From Frigoriglobus tundricola (GTDB lineage Bacteria > Planctomycetota > Planctomycetia > Gemmatales > Gemmataceae): a DNA stretch of 64,000 nt. Position numbers and translations under genes: made by a program. How positions within the stretch are numbered: position 1 is the first letter of the stretch; each line of letters starts with the position of its first letter. A model generated the notes under the pieces. The model saw only the letters and a list, made by a program, of their open reading frames with translations, made no database searches and was not told the DNA's origin. Below are positions 18,536 through 27,763 of this stretch, one piece after another. The stretch covers positions 2,542,001 to 2,606,000 of the forward strand of contig NZ_CP053452.2 in the NCBI RefSeq assembly GCF_013128195.2, given 5' to 3'.

Positions 18536-20328
18536 ATGTCCCCTTCAAGAACCCTGCTGGTCGCCGAGCTGATCCTGTTGCCGCTGCTGGGTTGGGGGGT
18601 CGCGTCGGCCCACATCGGGGGGCACCTCGGGGGCACCCTCGCGCTCGTGTTTTTCCCCATTTTCCTTGCCCTCCGCGGGTTCTCCTGGGTTCAGAATCAC
18701 CAGAACGAATTGGACATGGAAAAAGCGGTGATTGTGGCCGAGTGCCTGGCGGTGGAACGGGACGAAGCGGCCGAGACGCTCGCGCAAACCCTTCAGGTAA
18801 CGCAACGGAGCGAGGCCGCGGCGGCCACGCGGCTGTCGCACCTGTCGGAGCTGTTTTCAAAGGAGCAACAGCGCGCGAACCGGGCCGAGCGCGCCGCCGA
18901 CGAGTTCAAGCACCGGAGCGTGTTGCTCCGCTCCGAGCGCGACCAGTTCGAAGAGCGTCTGACGGCCCGGGACGCGTCACTCGCCGAGGCGGGTGCCGAG
19001 TGCGAGCGTGTGGGCGCGGAACTGGCCCGGAGCCGGGAGGACCTGGCGGCGGCACACGAGGCCCGCGACCGCCTCGCGGACGAACTCGAAGACGCCCGGG
19101 GCGCGGCCGCGCGCGCGGAAACCCACGCCCGCAACGCGGCCGACGCCCTTGAGCGCTTCCGGGTCCAGAGCGACGAGCGGGTGCAGACCGAACACCAGAG
19201 GGGGCAGGAGGCCCGGGCCGCCGCGCTCCGCACCGAAGAACGGGCCCGCGCGCTCGAGACCGAATGCGCCCGACTGGCGCAACTCGTCGCCGCGCACGAA
19301 ACCGAGGCGGACCGCCTCCGGAGCGAGCTGGCAACACGAGAGGCCGCGCACCGCGCCCGGCTCGATTCGGAGCGCGCCCGGCTCGGGGCCGCCGAGTCGG
19401 CGCAACTGCGCCTGACCCGCGAGCTCGAACAACAGGAGCGGGAGAGAACGGCCCTCGAAACTGACCTCGCCGCCGAAGTTGCGAAGGGGCGGGAACTGGT
19501 CACCCGGTTGGAGTCCGCAGGAGACGCGGAACGGTCCCTCCGGGCCGAGGTCTATCACCAACGAAAACTCGCAAAAGAGGCGGCCGCAGAAGCCGGCGAG
19601 GTCGTCCGCCTGCGCGCCAGCTCCTGGCCGCCAGCGAGGCCGTGACGGAGGACCTCCGGGGCGAGCACCGGCGCCTCCAGTCCGAGGCCGACGCCGCGCT
19701 GATCGACGCGGCCCGCGACGCCGACCGGGCCCGCCGCGCCGAAGCGGCCGGCGCCGAACTCGACGCCGAACTGGCCCGGTGCCGGGTCGAGCGGAACGAG
19801 TTGCGGGCCGCCGCGGCCCAGGCCGAAGAGCGGGCGACGGCCGCCGAAGCGGAACTCGCCCTCGAGCGCCAGGCGGCCGCCGCGGGCCGGCAGCGGCTCG
19901 ACGAACTGGAAGAACAGCTCCGCGCGAGAGAGGGGGCGGCCGAGCGCGCCCGTTCGGCGCTCGACCGTCAGGTCCGGGAGCTCGCGGCCGCCGCCGAAGC
20001 GACCGACCTTCAACTGTTCGAACTCCGGGGCCGCCTGGGCGCCGCGACCGAGTCCGAACAGCGGAGCGCGGACCGCGCGGAGCGGCTGGCCGATGCCCTG
20101 GCCCAGGCGCGGGCGAAGGCCGCCGACCTCGAGCAGCAGCTCGCCTCGGGGGCGGTCATCGCGCCGCCGAGCGAACTCGAACTCGAGCTCGCGGCGCGGG
20201 CGGACCGGATCGCCGAACTCGGCCGGGCGGTTGCCGCGCGCGACGCGGAGATCGAGTGGCTCCTCGAACAGCAGGCCGCGCTCTGGGAGCCGCCCGTCGG
20301 TGCCCGCGGGGCCGTCGCGGACGGTTAG
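18536..20328 (+). CDS. Membrane-anchored coiled-coil protein (one-base frameshift near 19617)
   Basis: An unrecognised protein of about 597 residues. The N-terminus has two hydrophobic segments (TLLVAELILLPLLGWGVASA and TLALVFFPIFLALRGFSWV). Everything after residue 65 is a long Glu/Ala/Arg-rich coiled coil with heptads such as RSEAAAATRLSHLSELFSKE and LERQAAAAGRQRLDELEEQL. The first frame ends at 19645. The same coiled coil continues in another frame, which also offers a GTG at 19642 overlapping the first stop (GTGA). Adding one C to the CC at 19617-19618 gives an uninterrupted RLRAQLLAASEAVTEDL, so a lost base is more likely than two genes. The architecture suggests a structural or tethering protein of the inner membrane; no enzymatic domain is visible. 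Its left neighbour is the sigma-kinase-CHAT cluster, divergently oriented. Confidence 0.72.
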
Positions 20329-20438
20329 CCCCCGCGCCGCCCCTGGGTTCTCGGGGCCGGAGGCCCGGACCGTGGGCCCGCGGCGCTCATACCGGACCCG
20401 ATTGATGAGTATTGGTGTTGGCGGGTCCGTGGTTCACA

Positions 20439-20518
20439 TCGGTCTGTAGCCGGCCGCTGTGAGGCCGGGCTCGGGGAATCGTGTCGCCCCGGCCTCACAG
20501 AGACCGGCTACAGACCGA
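20439..20518. repeat. Large imperfect inverted repeat (hairpin element)
   Basis: Outer arms TCGGTCTGTAGCCGG (20439-20453) and CCGGCTACAGACCGA (20504-20518) are perfect complements. Inner arms CTGTGAGGCCGGG (20457-20469) and its complement (20488-20500) extend the stem. It lies between the convergent coiled-coil and TM2 genes. It is probably a dispersed non-autonomous element and could also act as a bidirectional terminator. Confidence 0.8.
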
Positions 20519-20562
20519 AGGTCGGATCAACCGGCATGGTTACTCATCAACACGACTTGGTC

Positions 20563-20811
20563 TCAGACTGACCCCGGCTCCATCCAACGGAAGATGCGGT
20601 GCCCGTCACAGTCCGTGAAATACCCGAGGAGAACCCGGAACAGGTCGATCACCACCCAGACGCCGAGCCCGCCGAGCGTGACCAGTTGAAGAACACCCAT
20701 TGCGTATTTTCCGGCGTAGAAGCGGTGCCCCCCGAAGACCCCGACGAAATAGCAAAGGAGCAGCGTCACGAGCCGGGACTTGGGCGAGATGTCGGATCGA
20801 GGCGCGTCCAC
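20563..20811 (-). CDS. TM2 domain-containing protein
   Basis: An 82-residue membrane protein with a TM2 domain: two transmembrane helices joined by a short turn. The diagnostic features are the GVFGGHRFYAGKYAMGVLQL block between the helices and a second helix (LVTLGGLGVWVVIDLFRVLL) containing the conserved Asp. The N-terminus (MDAPRSDISPKSRLVT) is short and polar. Family members are small and of unknown role in bacteria. It is convergent with the coiled-coil gene, from which the hairpin element separates it. There is no obvious operon partner. The domain call is confident; the function is not known. Confidence 0.88.
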   Translation of the reverse strand: MDAPRSDISPKSRLVTLLLCYFVGVFGGHRFYAGKYAMGVLQLVTLGGLGVWVVIDLFRVLLGYFTDCDGHRIFRWMEPGSV

Positions 20812-21248
20812 GGGCGGTTCTCCGAACGGATTACAAGAGCGGTGGGGGCGGGTGAGTCATAGCACCCGCCGCGCCAATTCGCGAACGCCCCGAACGCGCG
20901 GCCCGTTGCTAAGAATTGCGGCTCGAAGCGGCATCCCACGCGGCGTCGAGTGTGCGACGATGGCCCGGTTTCGGGCCGGAATGCATCGGCACCGCACATG
21001 CACGAATGCGCACACCCCGCCGGGTCGGCGGGGTGCGGAAGAGGCAAAGCGTTGGCGCCCGGATCCGCTCCGGCGCCAACCACGGGAGGCGGCGCACGTG
21101 TCGCAGTCACCGCGAGCGACGCGGCGAAGCGTTGCCACCGCGATTGGGTAAGCGGAAGGGCTCCGGCCGCGGTTCACGCCAGCCGGGTAAAAGGGTCCAG
21201 ACGGGAACCTTTACTCTCCCTGAAACAGGACCGCGCGGGCGGGGGCGA
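20812..21248. other. Intergenic gap, no gene seen
   Basis: About 440 bases between two minus-strand small membrane protein genes. The many open frames here are low-complexity GC frames that conflict on both strands, and none has a plausible start signal or recognisable fold. I see no terminator, RNA gene or repeat that I would defend. Confidence 0.4.
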
Positions 21249-21467
21249 TCACCTCCGAAACCACCGCCCGGTGAAGCGGATGCCGATCCACACCGTCCCC
21301 CACGTCATACCGATAGCGGCGAGTCCGACGCCCAGGCCGCTGACCTTCGTCGGGGTGGGGCGCCCCCCGCCGCCTCCACAACCGCAGTCGGCAAATACGG
21401 GGGGCGCGCTCGCCAGAAGGAGCAGGACCACGAACGCCCCCACCAGTTTTACCGAGACCAGATTCAT
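21249..21467 (-). CDS. Small exported/membrane protein, function unknown
   Basis: A 72-residue protein. The ATG at 21467 opens a clean signal sequence (VKLVGAFVVLLLLASAPPVFA) followed at once by DCGCGGGGGRP. A hydrophobic stretch (VGLAAIGMTWGTVWIGIRF) near the C-terminus could be a membrane anchor, and the chain ends in basic residues. AGGTAAGAG precedes the ATG at a suitable distance. The longer frame to 21512 adds a poor N-terminus and is not preferred. I do not recognise a family. The CGCGGGGG cluster right after the predicted cleavage site is the most distinctive feature. The signal sequence makes this a real gene rather than a chance frame. Confidence 0.65.
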   Translation of the reverse strand: MNLVSVKLVGAFVVLLLLASAPPVFADCGCGGGGGRPTPTKVSGLGVGLAAIGMTWGTVWIGIRFTGRWFRR

Positions 21468-21634
21468 GACTCTTACCTGTTCGTTGGAGACCCGCGAGCG
21501 AACACAGGGCACGTGACCGGGTCCGGACCGAAATCGGGCCGCCCTTTACTCCGGCCGAACTTGCGGTCCGCGCGGCGAGCACCCGCTCGAACGGCACCGG
21601 GTGGCGGCGCGACCGAATGGGACCACCGGGCCGC

Positions 21635-22554
21635 TCACTTGAGCAGCCCCCGGTGCTTCAGCCACGCCGCACACGCCTTCGTCCACTCGTCGCACGGGCG
21701 GTTCACTTTGCGGACCCCGAAGTCGTGCGTGGAGTCGGCGTACACGTGCAACTCGGCCGGCACCCCCGCTCGCTTCAGGGCGCGGTACAGCACCACGCTG
21801 TGCTCCGGGTCGCTGACGACGTCGTCCCCGCCGTGTACCAGGAACATCGGGGGCGCGTCCCTCGGCACGCCCAGCCCGGGGGCCAACTCGTCCTTGTCCC
21901 TTGCCTTGAGGTAGCCCGGGTAGACGGGGACGGCGAAGTCGGGCCGACAACTCACCTTGTCCGTGTCATCGATAGCCTCGTAGGACCGCTTCGAGAAGCG
22001 GGTGGCGGTGGCCACGGCCAGGTGGCCGCCGGCCGAGAACCCGATGATGCCGATGCGGTCGGCCGCCAGCCCCCACTCTTTGGCCCGGCCCCGCACCAGG
22101 CTGACCGCCCGCTGGGCGTCCTGGAGCGGGCGCTTGGCCGGTTCCGCTTCGACCTCGCCGGGCCGCCGCGGCACCCGGTATTTGAGGACGATCCCGGTCA
22201 CGCCGATCGAGTTCAGCCACCGGGCCACCTCCTCACCCTCGACGTCCCAATAGAGGTTCCAGTAGCCGCCCCGGGGCAGATGATCGCGGCGGTGCCCGTG
22301 TCCGTGCCCTTGGCCGGCCGGTAGACGGTGAGCGTCGGGCGGGTGACGTTGGTGATCATCCGGGTCGATTCGGTGATCTCGACCAGCTTGCGTTCGAGCT
22401 TCGGCGACGGGACCACTTTCTCGGCCCCGGTCCCGCCGGGTTCGTCGGGCGCGGCGCCGGGCCACACGTCCACGACCAGCGGCTTGTCGGCCGCGGGCGG
22501 CGCCGCTGCGAGGCACAGACCGGTGATCACGAGGATTACTGATGCAATCCGCAT
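21635..22554 (-). CDS. Secreted alpha/beta-hydrolase (acetyl-esterase-like), one-base frameshift at 22269-22272
   Basis: A carbohydrate-esterase-like alpha/beta-hydrolase of about 306 residues. The start at 22554 gives a signal peptide (MRIASVILVITGLCLAAAPP) and then VVDVWPGAAPDEPGG, a common opening of secreted planctomycete esterases. The first frame runs to AIICPG. The second resumes with GYWNLYWDVEGEEVARWLNS. Adding one G to the run at 22269-22272 restores the usual CPGGGY oxyanion-hole region. The catalytic set is visible: Ser in GFSAGG, Asp in VHGGDDVV and His in STHDFG near the C-terminus. It probably removes ester groups from a polysaccharide outside the cytoplasm. A true pseudogene is possible, but the intact catalytic residues and the homopolymer site argue for a sequence error. 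Confidence 0.8.
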
Positions 22555-23125
22555 CCGAACACCCCCGACAAAAGGCGTTTCCCGTTGGGAGAACGATGGA
22601 GCCCACCGGCCGCGGAACGAGCGCATCGGTCAGGAACACGTGCCGTTAACCGCGGCCCGGTTCAGCGCGGGGTTCGTTTTGAGGATGCTCCGTCTCCGGT
22701 ACCAGGTCCGCCCCCCAACAGCCCCGAACGTGCGGGCCGGGACCACGGCCGTGGTCGAGGGTGTCGGCCAGAATCGGTGTCGCGGAGAAATGTTCGCGTG
22801 CGAATCGCCTGCGCTCGGTGATGTGGTCCTCGGGACGGACGAATCGTGTGCCCGCGTTCGATACTGCGCGCCGAACAGGGCGCGTTTGTCGCACCCATCA
22901 GAGCGTGTAGGAGCGGAGATGTCGCCCCCTTAGCCTGCTGACGTGCGTAGCCGAGCAGGTCGAACCGGCGCGTCGATTCCCGCCACTCCGCTGCGATCAT
23001 GGGAGCCCCCGGAATCGCTCCCATCATGACCGATCCGCCGCCGGGTGCAAGTCTCTACCGTGATTACCCCGCGCCCGCCCGCTTTTCGGAGACGTGTGGT
23101 GCAACTGGGCGTGGCCCGAACTACC
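22555..23125. other. Intergenic gap, no gene seen
   Basis: About 570 bases upstream of the esterase and downstream of a small membrane protein gene. Open frames exist on both strands, but they overlap each other and carry no signal peptide, domain or ribosome-binding site. The esterase promoter should lie in the right part, but no clear -35/-10 pair was found. Confidence 0.4.
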
Positions 23126-23314
23126 CTACAGGGCGAACGTCCAAATGAGAATGACGCCGAGGATCGCGACGAGACCGAGGATGAGCACCCACTTGGGGTA
23201 GATCGACCCCACGACCTGCTCCGCCTTCCGCTCCCGCTCGTGTTCCTCGTGGCGCTTCTCCCGGCGCTTCGCTTCGTGCTCTTCCTTGTGGTGCTGTTCG
23301 TGTTGGTCGCTCAC
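23126..23314 (-). CDS. Small single-pass membrane protein with charged N-terminus
   Basis: A 62-residue protein of unknown function. The first 35 residues are extremely rich in His, Glu, Lys and Arg (HEQHHKEEHEAKRREKRHEE). A single hydrophobic helix follows (WVLILGLVAILGVILIWTFA) and ends the protein, so it is a tail-anchored type. The start is a GTG preceded by GAGGAG at about 5 bases, a good ribosome-binding site, which supports a real gene. It lies upstream of the esterase and downstream of the rhomboid gene on the same strand. The His-rich cytoplasmic part could bind metal or acidic partners; this is speculation. Confidence 0.65.
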   Translation of the reverse strand: MSDQHEQHHKEEHEAKRREKRHEEHERERKAEQVVGSIYPKWVLILGLVAILGVILIWTFAL

Positions 23315-23473
23315 AACGTCTCCTCAGTTCTTTTCAGCGATGGGAACACGCCCTCGGTGTGAGCAAAGGATATGCCGCGCCGCCCGGCTTCGGGCGCGGG
23401 GCGCTCAGGGCTCACGCCCGCCGGTCCTTTTCCGGGGCGATTCGGGCTCCGTGGAACGTCTCCCGCGCCGGTG

Positions 23474-24520
23474 TCACGCGCCCCCACTGGCCCGCCGCTT
23501 CCGCTGACTGGCCCGCTTCAGGTACTCGCGCTCGTCCTCGGTCAGGCTGTCGGCACCGGACTCCGAGATCTTCGCGAGGAGCGCGTCGATCCGCTCCGCC
23601 TCCGGGTCCGACCCGCGGACCGGCTCGGCCGCGGGCCGGCGGGGGCGGGCCGCCCCCGCGCGCACGCCGGGCAGCCAGTCGAGTGCCGCTTCGATCCGCC
23701 AACTGGACCGCGCGTACAGGTAGCCGAACCCGAGCCCACCGAGGTGGGCCGCGTGCGCGACGCCGCCGCCCGCGCGATCGCCGGCGAGCGCGAGCACCAC
23801 CGGGTGCAGGTCCCAGAGGACGTAGATGAGGACCAGCCAGCGCAGCTCGATCTGGATCCAGAAGATGCTGAACGTCTCGTGCGGGAAGTGCGTGGCGTAC
23901 AGCATCACCACGCCGAACACCGCCCCGGACGCCCCGACGGCGGGCACGGTCGAGCCGGTGTACAGGTCCAGGGCCACGAACGCCAGGGACGCGACGGCGG
24001 CCGCAACCAGATAGAAGAGCAGGAACTCGCGCGTGCCGTACATCCGCTCCAGCGTGCCGCCGAACCAGATCAGGAAGAACATGTTCACGACGATGTGGAA
24101 GATGCCGTGCCGGTCGTGGCAGAACGCGCACGTCACCAGCCGCCAGACCTGCCCCTCGCGAACCACCTTGGACGTGTCCAGTTCGAGCCACTCCTGGACG
24201 ACCGACACCTTGCGCACGGGCATGAACGGGTCGTCGGGGCCGCGGTCCATGAGCCGGACCAGTTCCGGGTGCCGCCGTTCGAGGGCCTTCCGGGCCTCGG
24301 GGTCCGCTTCCGCTTCCGAGATGAGCCGGTTCAGCTCCGGGTTGATCCGCCGCATCTCGTCCAGCACCGAGGTCCGGTCGTCACGAACGACGACCAACTG
24401 GAGCACAAAAACCGCGGCGGTGGCGATGAGGAGGTACTTGACCGCCGGGGTCAGACCGGTGGAGCCCCACTCGCCGACCGAGTTCGGGGCGTGGTAGTAG
24501 TCGCGGTTGGAGATGCCCAT
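23474..24520 (-). CDS. Rhomboid family intramembrane serine protease
   Basis: A 348-residue rhomboid protease. After a first membrane helix (AVKYLLIATAAVFVLQLVVV) comes a soluble insert of about 90 residues. The core then follows: WRLVTCAFCHD, HIVVNMFFLIWFGGTLERMY, the catalytic Ser in VGASGAVFG, and the catalytic His in AHLGGLGFGYLYAR. The C-terminal tail of about 80 residues is cytoplasmic and basic. The ATG at 24520 (MGISNRDYYHAP) is preferred to the longer frame, whose extra 37 residues lack family features. Rhomboids cleave membrane proteins within or near their transmembrane helix. Its substrate here is unknown; the window encodes several single-pass signalling proteins that could be tested. 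Confidence 0.93.
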   Translation of the reverse strand: MGISNRDYYHAPNSVGEWGSTGLTPAVKYLLIATAAVFVLQLVVVRDDRTSVLDEMRRINPELNRLISEAEADPEARKALERRHPELVRLMDRGPDDPFMPVRKVSVVQEWLELDTSKVVREGQVWRLVTCAFCHDRHGIFHIVVNMFFLIWFGGTLERMYGTREFLLFYLVAAAVASLAFVALDLYTGSTVPAVGASGAVFGVVMLYATHFPHETFSIFWIQIELRWLVLIYVLWDLHPVVLALAGDRAGGGVAHAAHLGGLGFGYLYARSSWRIEAALDWLPGVRAGAARPRRPAAEPVRGSDPEAERIDALLAKISESGADSLTEDEREYLKRASQRKRRASGGA

Positions 24521-24728
24521 GTCCCGCCGTGCGCCTCCCGATCCGGTAGCTGATTGACACGGAGAGCGAGTATACCCGGGTCGGGCGTCCGACACAAATA
24601 CCTGTAGCCGAACGAAAGAGCTTACCGGCACCGGGGCGAACCGTCCGATCCGAACGTAACGACGGGGCGGCGGTTCGGAGCGGCGCGCGGCTCGGGACCC
24701 AGAAGACCTGCGGTTTCTCTAATATTTC

Positions 24729-24757
24729 TTGGCGCCACGGTTCCGAGAGTGTATACA
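24729..24757 (+). promoter_or_regulatory. Predicted sigma-70-type promoter of the moxR/Bat operon
   Basis: TTGGCG at 24729-24734 and TATACA at 24752-24757 are separated by exactly 17 bases. The expected start point is near 24764, giving a leader of about 120 bases before the moxR ATG. No other comparably good pair was found in the 24521-24885 gap. Confidence 0.5.
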
Positions 24758-24885
24758 ATCAGCCTCTCTCACGTTTCAGCCAGCGGGTCGACGAACCTCT
24801 CCGAATGTGCCGGTCGCGGTTCTCTTGAAATCGCGACGTCCCGGCGACGTCTGTCTCTGTCCAAGGACCACACCGGGGGCTGCGC

Positions 24886-25926
24886 ATGACGGGCACACAC
24901 GCGGGTGCGAACGGGGCCGCGGCGCCGGAACCGATCACAGAATTTCTCGGCGGGGTTCGAACCCGGATCGGCACGGTCGTCGTCGGCCAGGACGCCGTGG
25001 TGGAACGCATTCTGATCGCGCTACTCACCAGCGGGCACCTGCTCCTCGAAGGGGTGCCGGGGCTGGCGAAGACGCTCCTCGTCTCCTGCCTCGCGAAGTC
25101 GATCCACCTCCAGTTCGCGCGGATCCAGTTCACCATCGACTTGCTCCCGTCGGACATCCTCGGGTCCGAGATCCTGGACCAGCGGACCAACGAGTTCCGC
25201 GTCAACAAGGGCCCCGTTTTTACCAACCTGCTCCTCGCGGACGAGATCAACCGCGCCGCGCCGAAGGTGCAGTCGGCGCTGCTCGAGGCGATGCAGGAGC
25301 GGAAGGCGACCATCGGCAAAGAGGCGTTCAAGCTGCCGTCCCCGTTCCTCGTGATCGCCACGCAGAACCCCGTGGAGCAGGCGGGCACGTTCGAGCTGCC
25401 CGAGGCCCAACTCGACCGGTTCATGCTCCGGCACCGGCTCAACTACCCGACGCTCGACGAGGAGCGCGAGGTGCTCAAGCGGAACCTGTCGCTCGGGGTC
25501 CGGCGGGAGGGCGGCGGGGCGGTCGCGCGGACCGAGTTCGACGTCCTCGAAGAGCGGCCCGTGGGCACGATCGACGACCTCGTGAGCGCGATGGAGGCCG
25601 CGGCCCACGTCCACGTCAGCGACACGTTCGTGGAACACGTCCTCGACGTGGTCACCCGCACCCGGAGCCACCCCGACCTCGAACTGGGGGCCAGCCCGCG
25701 CGCGGGGATCTCGCTCCTGAAGGCCGCGAAGGCCCGGGCGCTCATCCGCGGGCGCGGGTACGTCGTCCCGGACGACCTGTACGCGCTCGCGCCCGACGTG
25801 ATCCTGCACCGCATCCGGCTGAACTACGAGGCCCTCGCGGACGGCAAGACGGGCGAGCACGTCCTCCAAGAGATCCTGCACGATCTGACGCGCGGCCGGA
25901 AGAAGTCCGAACCGGCCAAGGTGTGA
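24886..25926 (+). CDS. MoxR family AAA+ ATPase
   Basis: A 346-residue MoxR-type AAA+ ATPase. Walker A is GVPGLAKT at about residues 57-64. Walker B is LLLADEINRA at about 118-127. The sensor-1 region IATQNPVEQAGTFELPEAQ follows, with LDRFMLRH (arginine finger region) next. The C-terminal lid contains ASPRAGISLLKAAKARALIR, typical of the family. MoxR proteins act as chaperone-like ATPases for VWA-domain partners. Here it heads an operon with DUF58 (6 bases downstream) and two VWA membrane proteins, the classic Bat (aerotolerance) arrangement. The ATG at 24886 fits the family length; a candidate promoter lies about 130 bases upstream. Confidence 0.96.
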   Translation: MTGTHAGANGAAAPEPITEFLGGVRTRIGTVVVGQDAVVERILIALLTSGHLLLEGVPGLAKTLLVSCLAKSIHLQFARIQFTIDLLPSDILGSEILDQRTNEFRVNKGPVFTNLLLADEINRAAPKVQSALLEAMQERKATIGKEAFKLPSPFLVIATQNPVEQAGTFELPEAQLDRFMLRHRLNYPTLDEEREVLKRNLSLGVRREGGGAVARTEFDVLEERPVGTIDDLVSAMEAAAHVHVSDTFVEHVLDVVTRTRSHPDLELGASPRAGISLLKAAKARALIRGRGYVVPDDLYALAPDVILHRIRLNYEALADGKTGEHVLQEILHDLTRGRKKSEPAKV

Positions 25927-25932
25927 CGCCAA

Positions 25933-26793
25933 ATGGAAGGCCGCCTCGACACCGCCGACCACCTGAACGCGCGCCAGTTCTTGATCGCGGTCAAGAAGCT
26001 GGCCGACGCGCTCAGCTACGGCACGGACCACTCGCCGTTCCTCGGCGCGGGCATCGAGTACGCGCAGTCGCGCCAGTACCAGCCCGGCGACCCGGTGCGC
26101 GCCATCGACTGGCGCGTGACGGCGCGCACCGGGAAGGTGTTCGTCAAGGAGTACGAGGCCCCCAAGCAGCTCCCGTGCTACTTGCTGCTGGACACGTCCG
26201 CGTCGATGACCGTGAGTTCGGTGAAGAAGAGCAAGTACGCGGTCGCGCTCCACATCGCCGGCGGGCTGGCGTTCGCGTGCCTGGACCGCATCAGCCCGGT
26301 GGGGGTGCTGGGCGTCGGCGGGCGCAACGTCCGCCTCGACCCGAGCCTGTCCCGCGCGAGCGTGCTCCAGTGGCTGCACGAGTTCCGCCGGTTCCGGTAC
26401 GACGAGCACACGACGCTCGGCCGCAAGGTGACGGAACTGGCGCCCACCCTGCCGTACCGCTGCCTCGTGATCGCGCTGAGCGATTTGCACGACCCCGAAG
26501 CGGTCCCGGCGCTGAAGCTGCTGGCGCAGCGCCACGACGTCGCCGTGATTCAGTTGCAAGACCCCGCCGAAACCGGCGTCGCGGGGACCGGGTTTTTGCG
26601 CGCGGGCGAGGCCGAAACCGGGCGCGTGTTCGTCACCCGCGGGTCGCGCCGGTGGGTGGAGACGGAGCCCACGGCCCGGCAGCTCAAACGCTCCGAAGTG
26701 GACCACCTGCTGGTGCGCACCGACAAGCCGTTCGTCGCCGACCTGCGGAACTTCCTGATGGGCCGGAACGTGCTCGGGCGCGGCCGGCGGTAA
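25933..26793 (+). CDS. DUF58 domain-containing protein (Bat operon)
   Basis: A 286-residue soluble DUF58 protein with a VWA-like fold. The family signature is clear: SPFLGAGIEYAQSRQYQPGD then PVRAIDWRVTARTGKVFVKE, at about residues 36-75. A degenerate MIDAS-like motif LLDTSASMTVSS follows near residue 90. It starts 6 bases after moxR, so the two are translationally close partners. DUF58 proteins are proposed to work with MoxR ATPases and VWA proteins in envelope stress or protein assembly. No membrane segment is seen, unlike many DUF58 proteins that carry two N-terminal helices; this is a shorter cytosolic form. The family is firm, the mechanism is unresolved. Confidence 0.94.
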   Translation: MEGRLDTADHLNARQFLIAVKKLADALSYGTDHSPFLGAGIEYAQSRQYQPGDPVRAIDWRVTARTGKVFVKEYEAPKQLPCYLLLDTSASMTVSSVKKSKYAVALHIAGGLAFACLDRISPVGVLGVGGRNVRLDPSLSRASVLQWLHEFRRFRYDEHTTLGRKVTELAPTLPYRCLVIALSDLHDPEAVPALKLLAQRHDVAVIQLQDPAETGVAGTGFLRAGEAETGRVFVTRGSRRWVETEPTARQLKRSEVDHLLVRTDKPFVADLRNFLMGRNVLGRGRR

Positions 26794-26832
26794 GTCGAAA
26801 GCGAACTCAGCCGCAGGCGCCCGGAACGGTGC

Positions 26833-26863
26833 GGCTCAGAGGACAGAGGACAGAGGACAGAGG
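26833..26863 (+). repeat. Short tandem repeat AGAGGACA
   Basis: Three consecutive copies of an 8-base unit (AGAGGACA) lie in the 139-base spacer between the DUF58 gene and the next gene of the operon. It is a small microsatellite with no evident function, and copy number may vary. Confidence 0.6.
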
Positions 26864-26932
26864 AGCTGTTCTCGATCTGGCCCGCGTTTCTCTGCGGTGG
26901 TTTTTCTGCGTTCGGAAGATGAGGACGACGTG

Positions 26933-27763
26933 ATGGGCCGCCCTCGTACCAGCGACGTCTTTTGCGCCGGGGCGCTCGTGTTGCTGCTCGCGCCCGGCGC
27001 GCGTGCGCAGCCCGAGACGACCGTTGGCATGACGGGCCGGCTCGACGGCGTCGTCCTCTCGGGTTCCGAGTTGGAAGCGGTACCGCTGACCGACCGGAAA
27101 TCGAAGGTCGTGCTGCGCATCGTTCGCGTGTACCCGCACGGGACCGCGTTCCGCTACGACCTGGAATACACCGGTCTGGAACCCGGCGCTCACGACCTGC
27201 GCCCGTACCTCCGTCGCAAGGACGGGTCCCCGGTCGGCGAGTTGCCGCCGATCAGCGTGCGCGTGGACCCGGTGCTGCCGCCCGGACAGGTGCTGCCCAA
27301 CAAGCTGGAAATCGAGACCGGGCCGCGGCTCGGCGGGTACCGGTTCGTGGTGATCGGCGCCGTCGTGCTCTGGGCGCTCGGGGCGGTCGTCCTCGTCGGC
27401 TCGTTCGTCTTCCCCCGGCGCAAGAGGCGGACCGCTCCGGTCGAGCGGCCCGTGTCGCTCGCGGAACGCCTCCGCCCACTGGTCGAGGGGGCGGTGGCGG
27501 GCACGCTCTCGCGCCCCGAGCTGGCGAACCTCGAACGGGCGCTGCTCGCGTACTGGCGCAAGCGGCTGAAGCTCGAAACGGCGGCCCCGGCCGTCGCAAT
27601 GGACGAACTGCACAAGCACCCGGAAGCCGGGCCGCTGCTCGCGCGGCTCGAAACGTGGCTCCACCGGCCCGGCCCGCCGGAACCGGTCGACGTGAGCGCG
27701 CTCCTCGCGCCGTACCGCGAACTGCCGCCGGACGCGTTCGACCTCGGGGAGGGCGCGCGGTGA
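26933..27763 (+). CDS. Bat-operon single-pass membrane protein, function unknown
   Basis: A 276-residue protein. It has a signal peptide (CAGALVLLLAPGARAQ) and an extracytoplasmic beta-rich region to about residue 130. One transmembrane segment follows (FVVIGAVVLWALGAVVLVGS), then a basic stretch and a cytoplasmic helical tail of about 110 residues (VSLAERLRPLVEGAVAGTLS onwards). It occupies the place of the BatD/DUF4381-like partners in Bat operons, but I do not see their diagnostic motifs, so I leave it unnamed. The ATG at 26933 directly precedes the signal sequence. Its stop overlaps the GTG start of the next gene (GTGA), indicating translational coupling to the first VWA protein. Confidence 0.8.
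   Translation: MGRPRTSDVFCAGALVLLLAPGARAQPETTVGMTGRLDGVVLSGSELEAVPLTDRKSKVVLRIVRVYPHGTAFRYDLEYTGLEPGAHDLRPYLRRKDGSPVGELPPISVRVDPVLPPGQVLPNKLEIETGPRLGGYRFVVIGAVVLWALGAVVLVGSFVFPRRKRRTAPVERPVSLAERLRPLVEGAVAGTLSRPELANLERALLAYWRKRLKLETAAPAVAMDELHKHPEAGPLLARLETWLHRPGPPEPVDVSALLAPYRELPPDAFDLGEGAR

Noticed and set aside
19642..20328. Independent second coiled-coil gene starting at GTG 19642 (GTGA overlap)
   Set aside because: The coiled coil continues smoothly across the junction after adding one C at 19617-19618. Translational coupling remains possible, but is less economical.
22640..23125. Small ORFs in the gap upstream of the esterase
   Set aside because: Frames overlap on both strands, are Arg/Pro-rich and lack ribosome-binding sites, signal peptides and domains.
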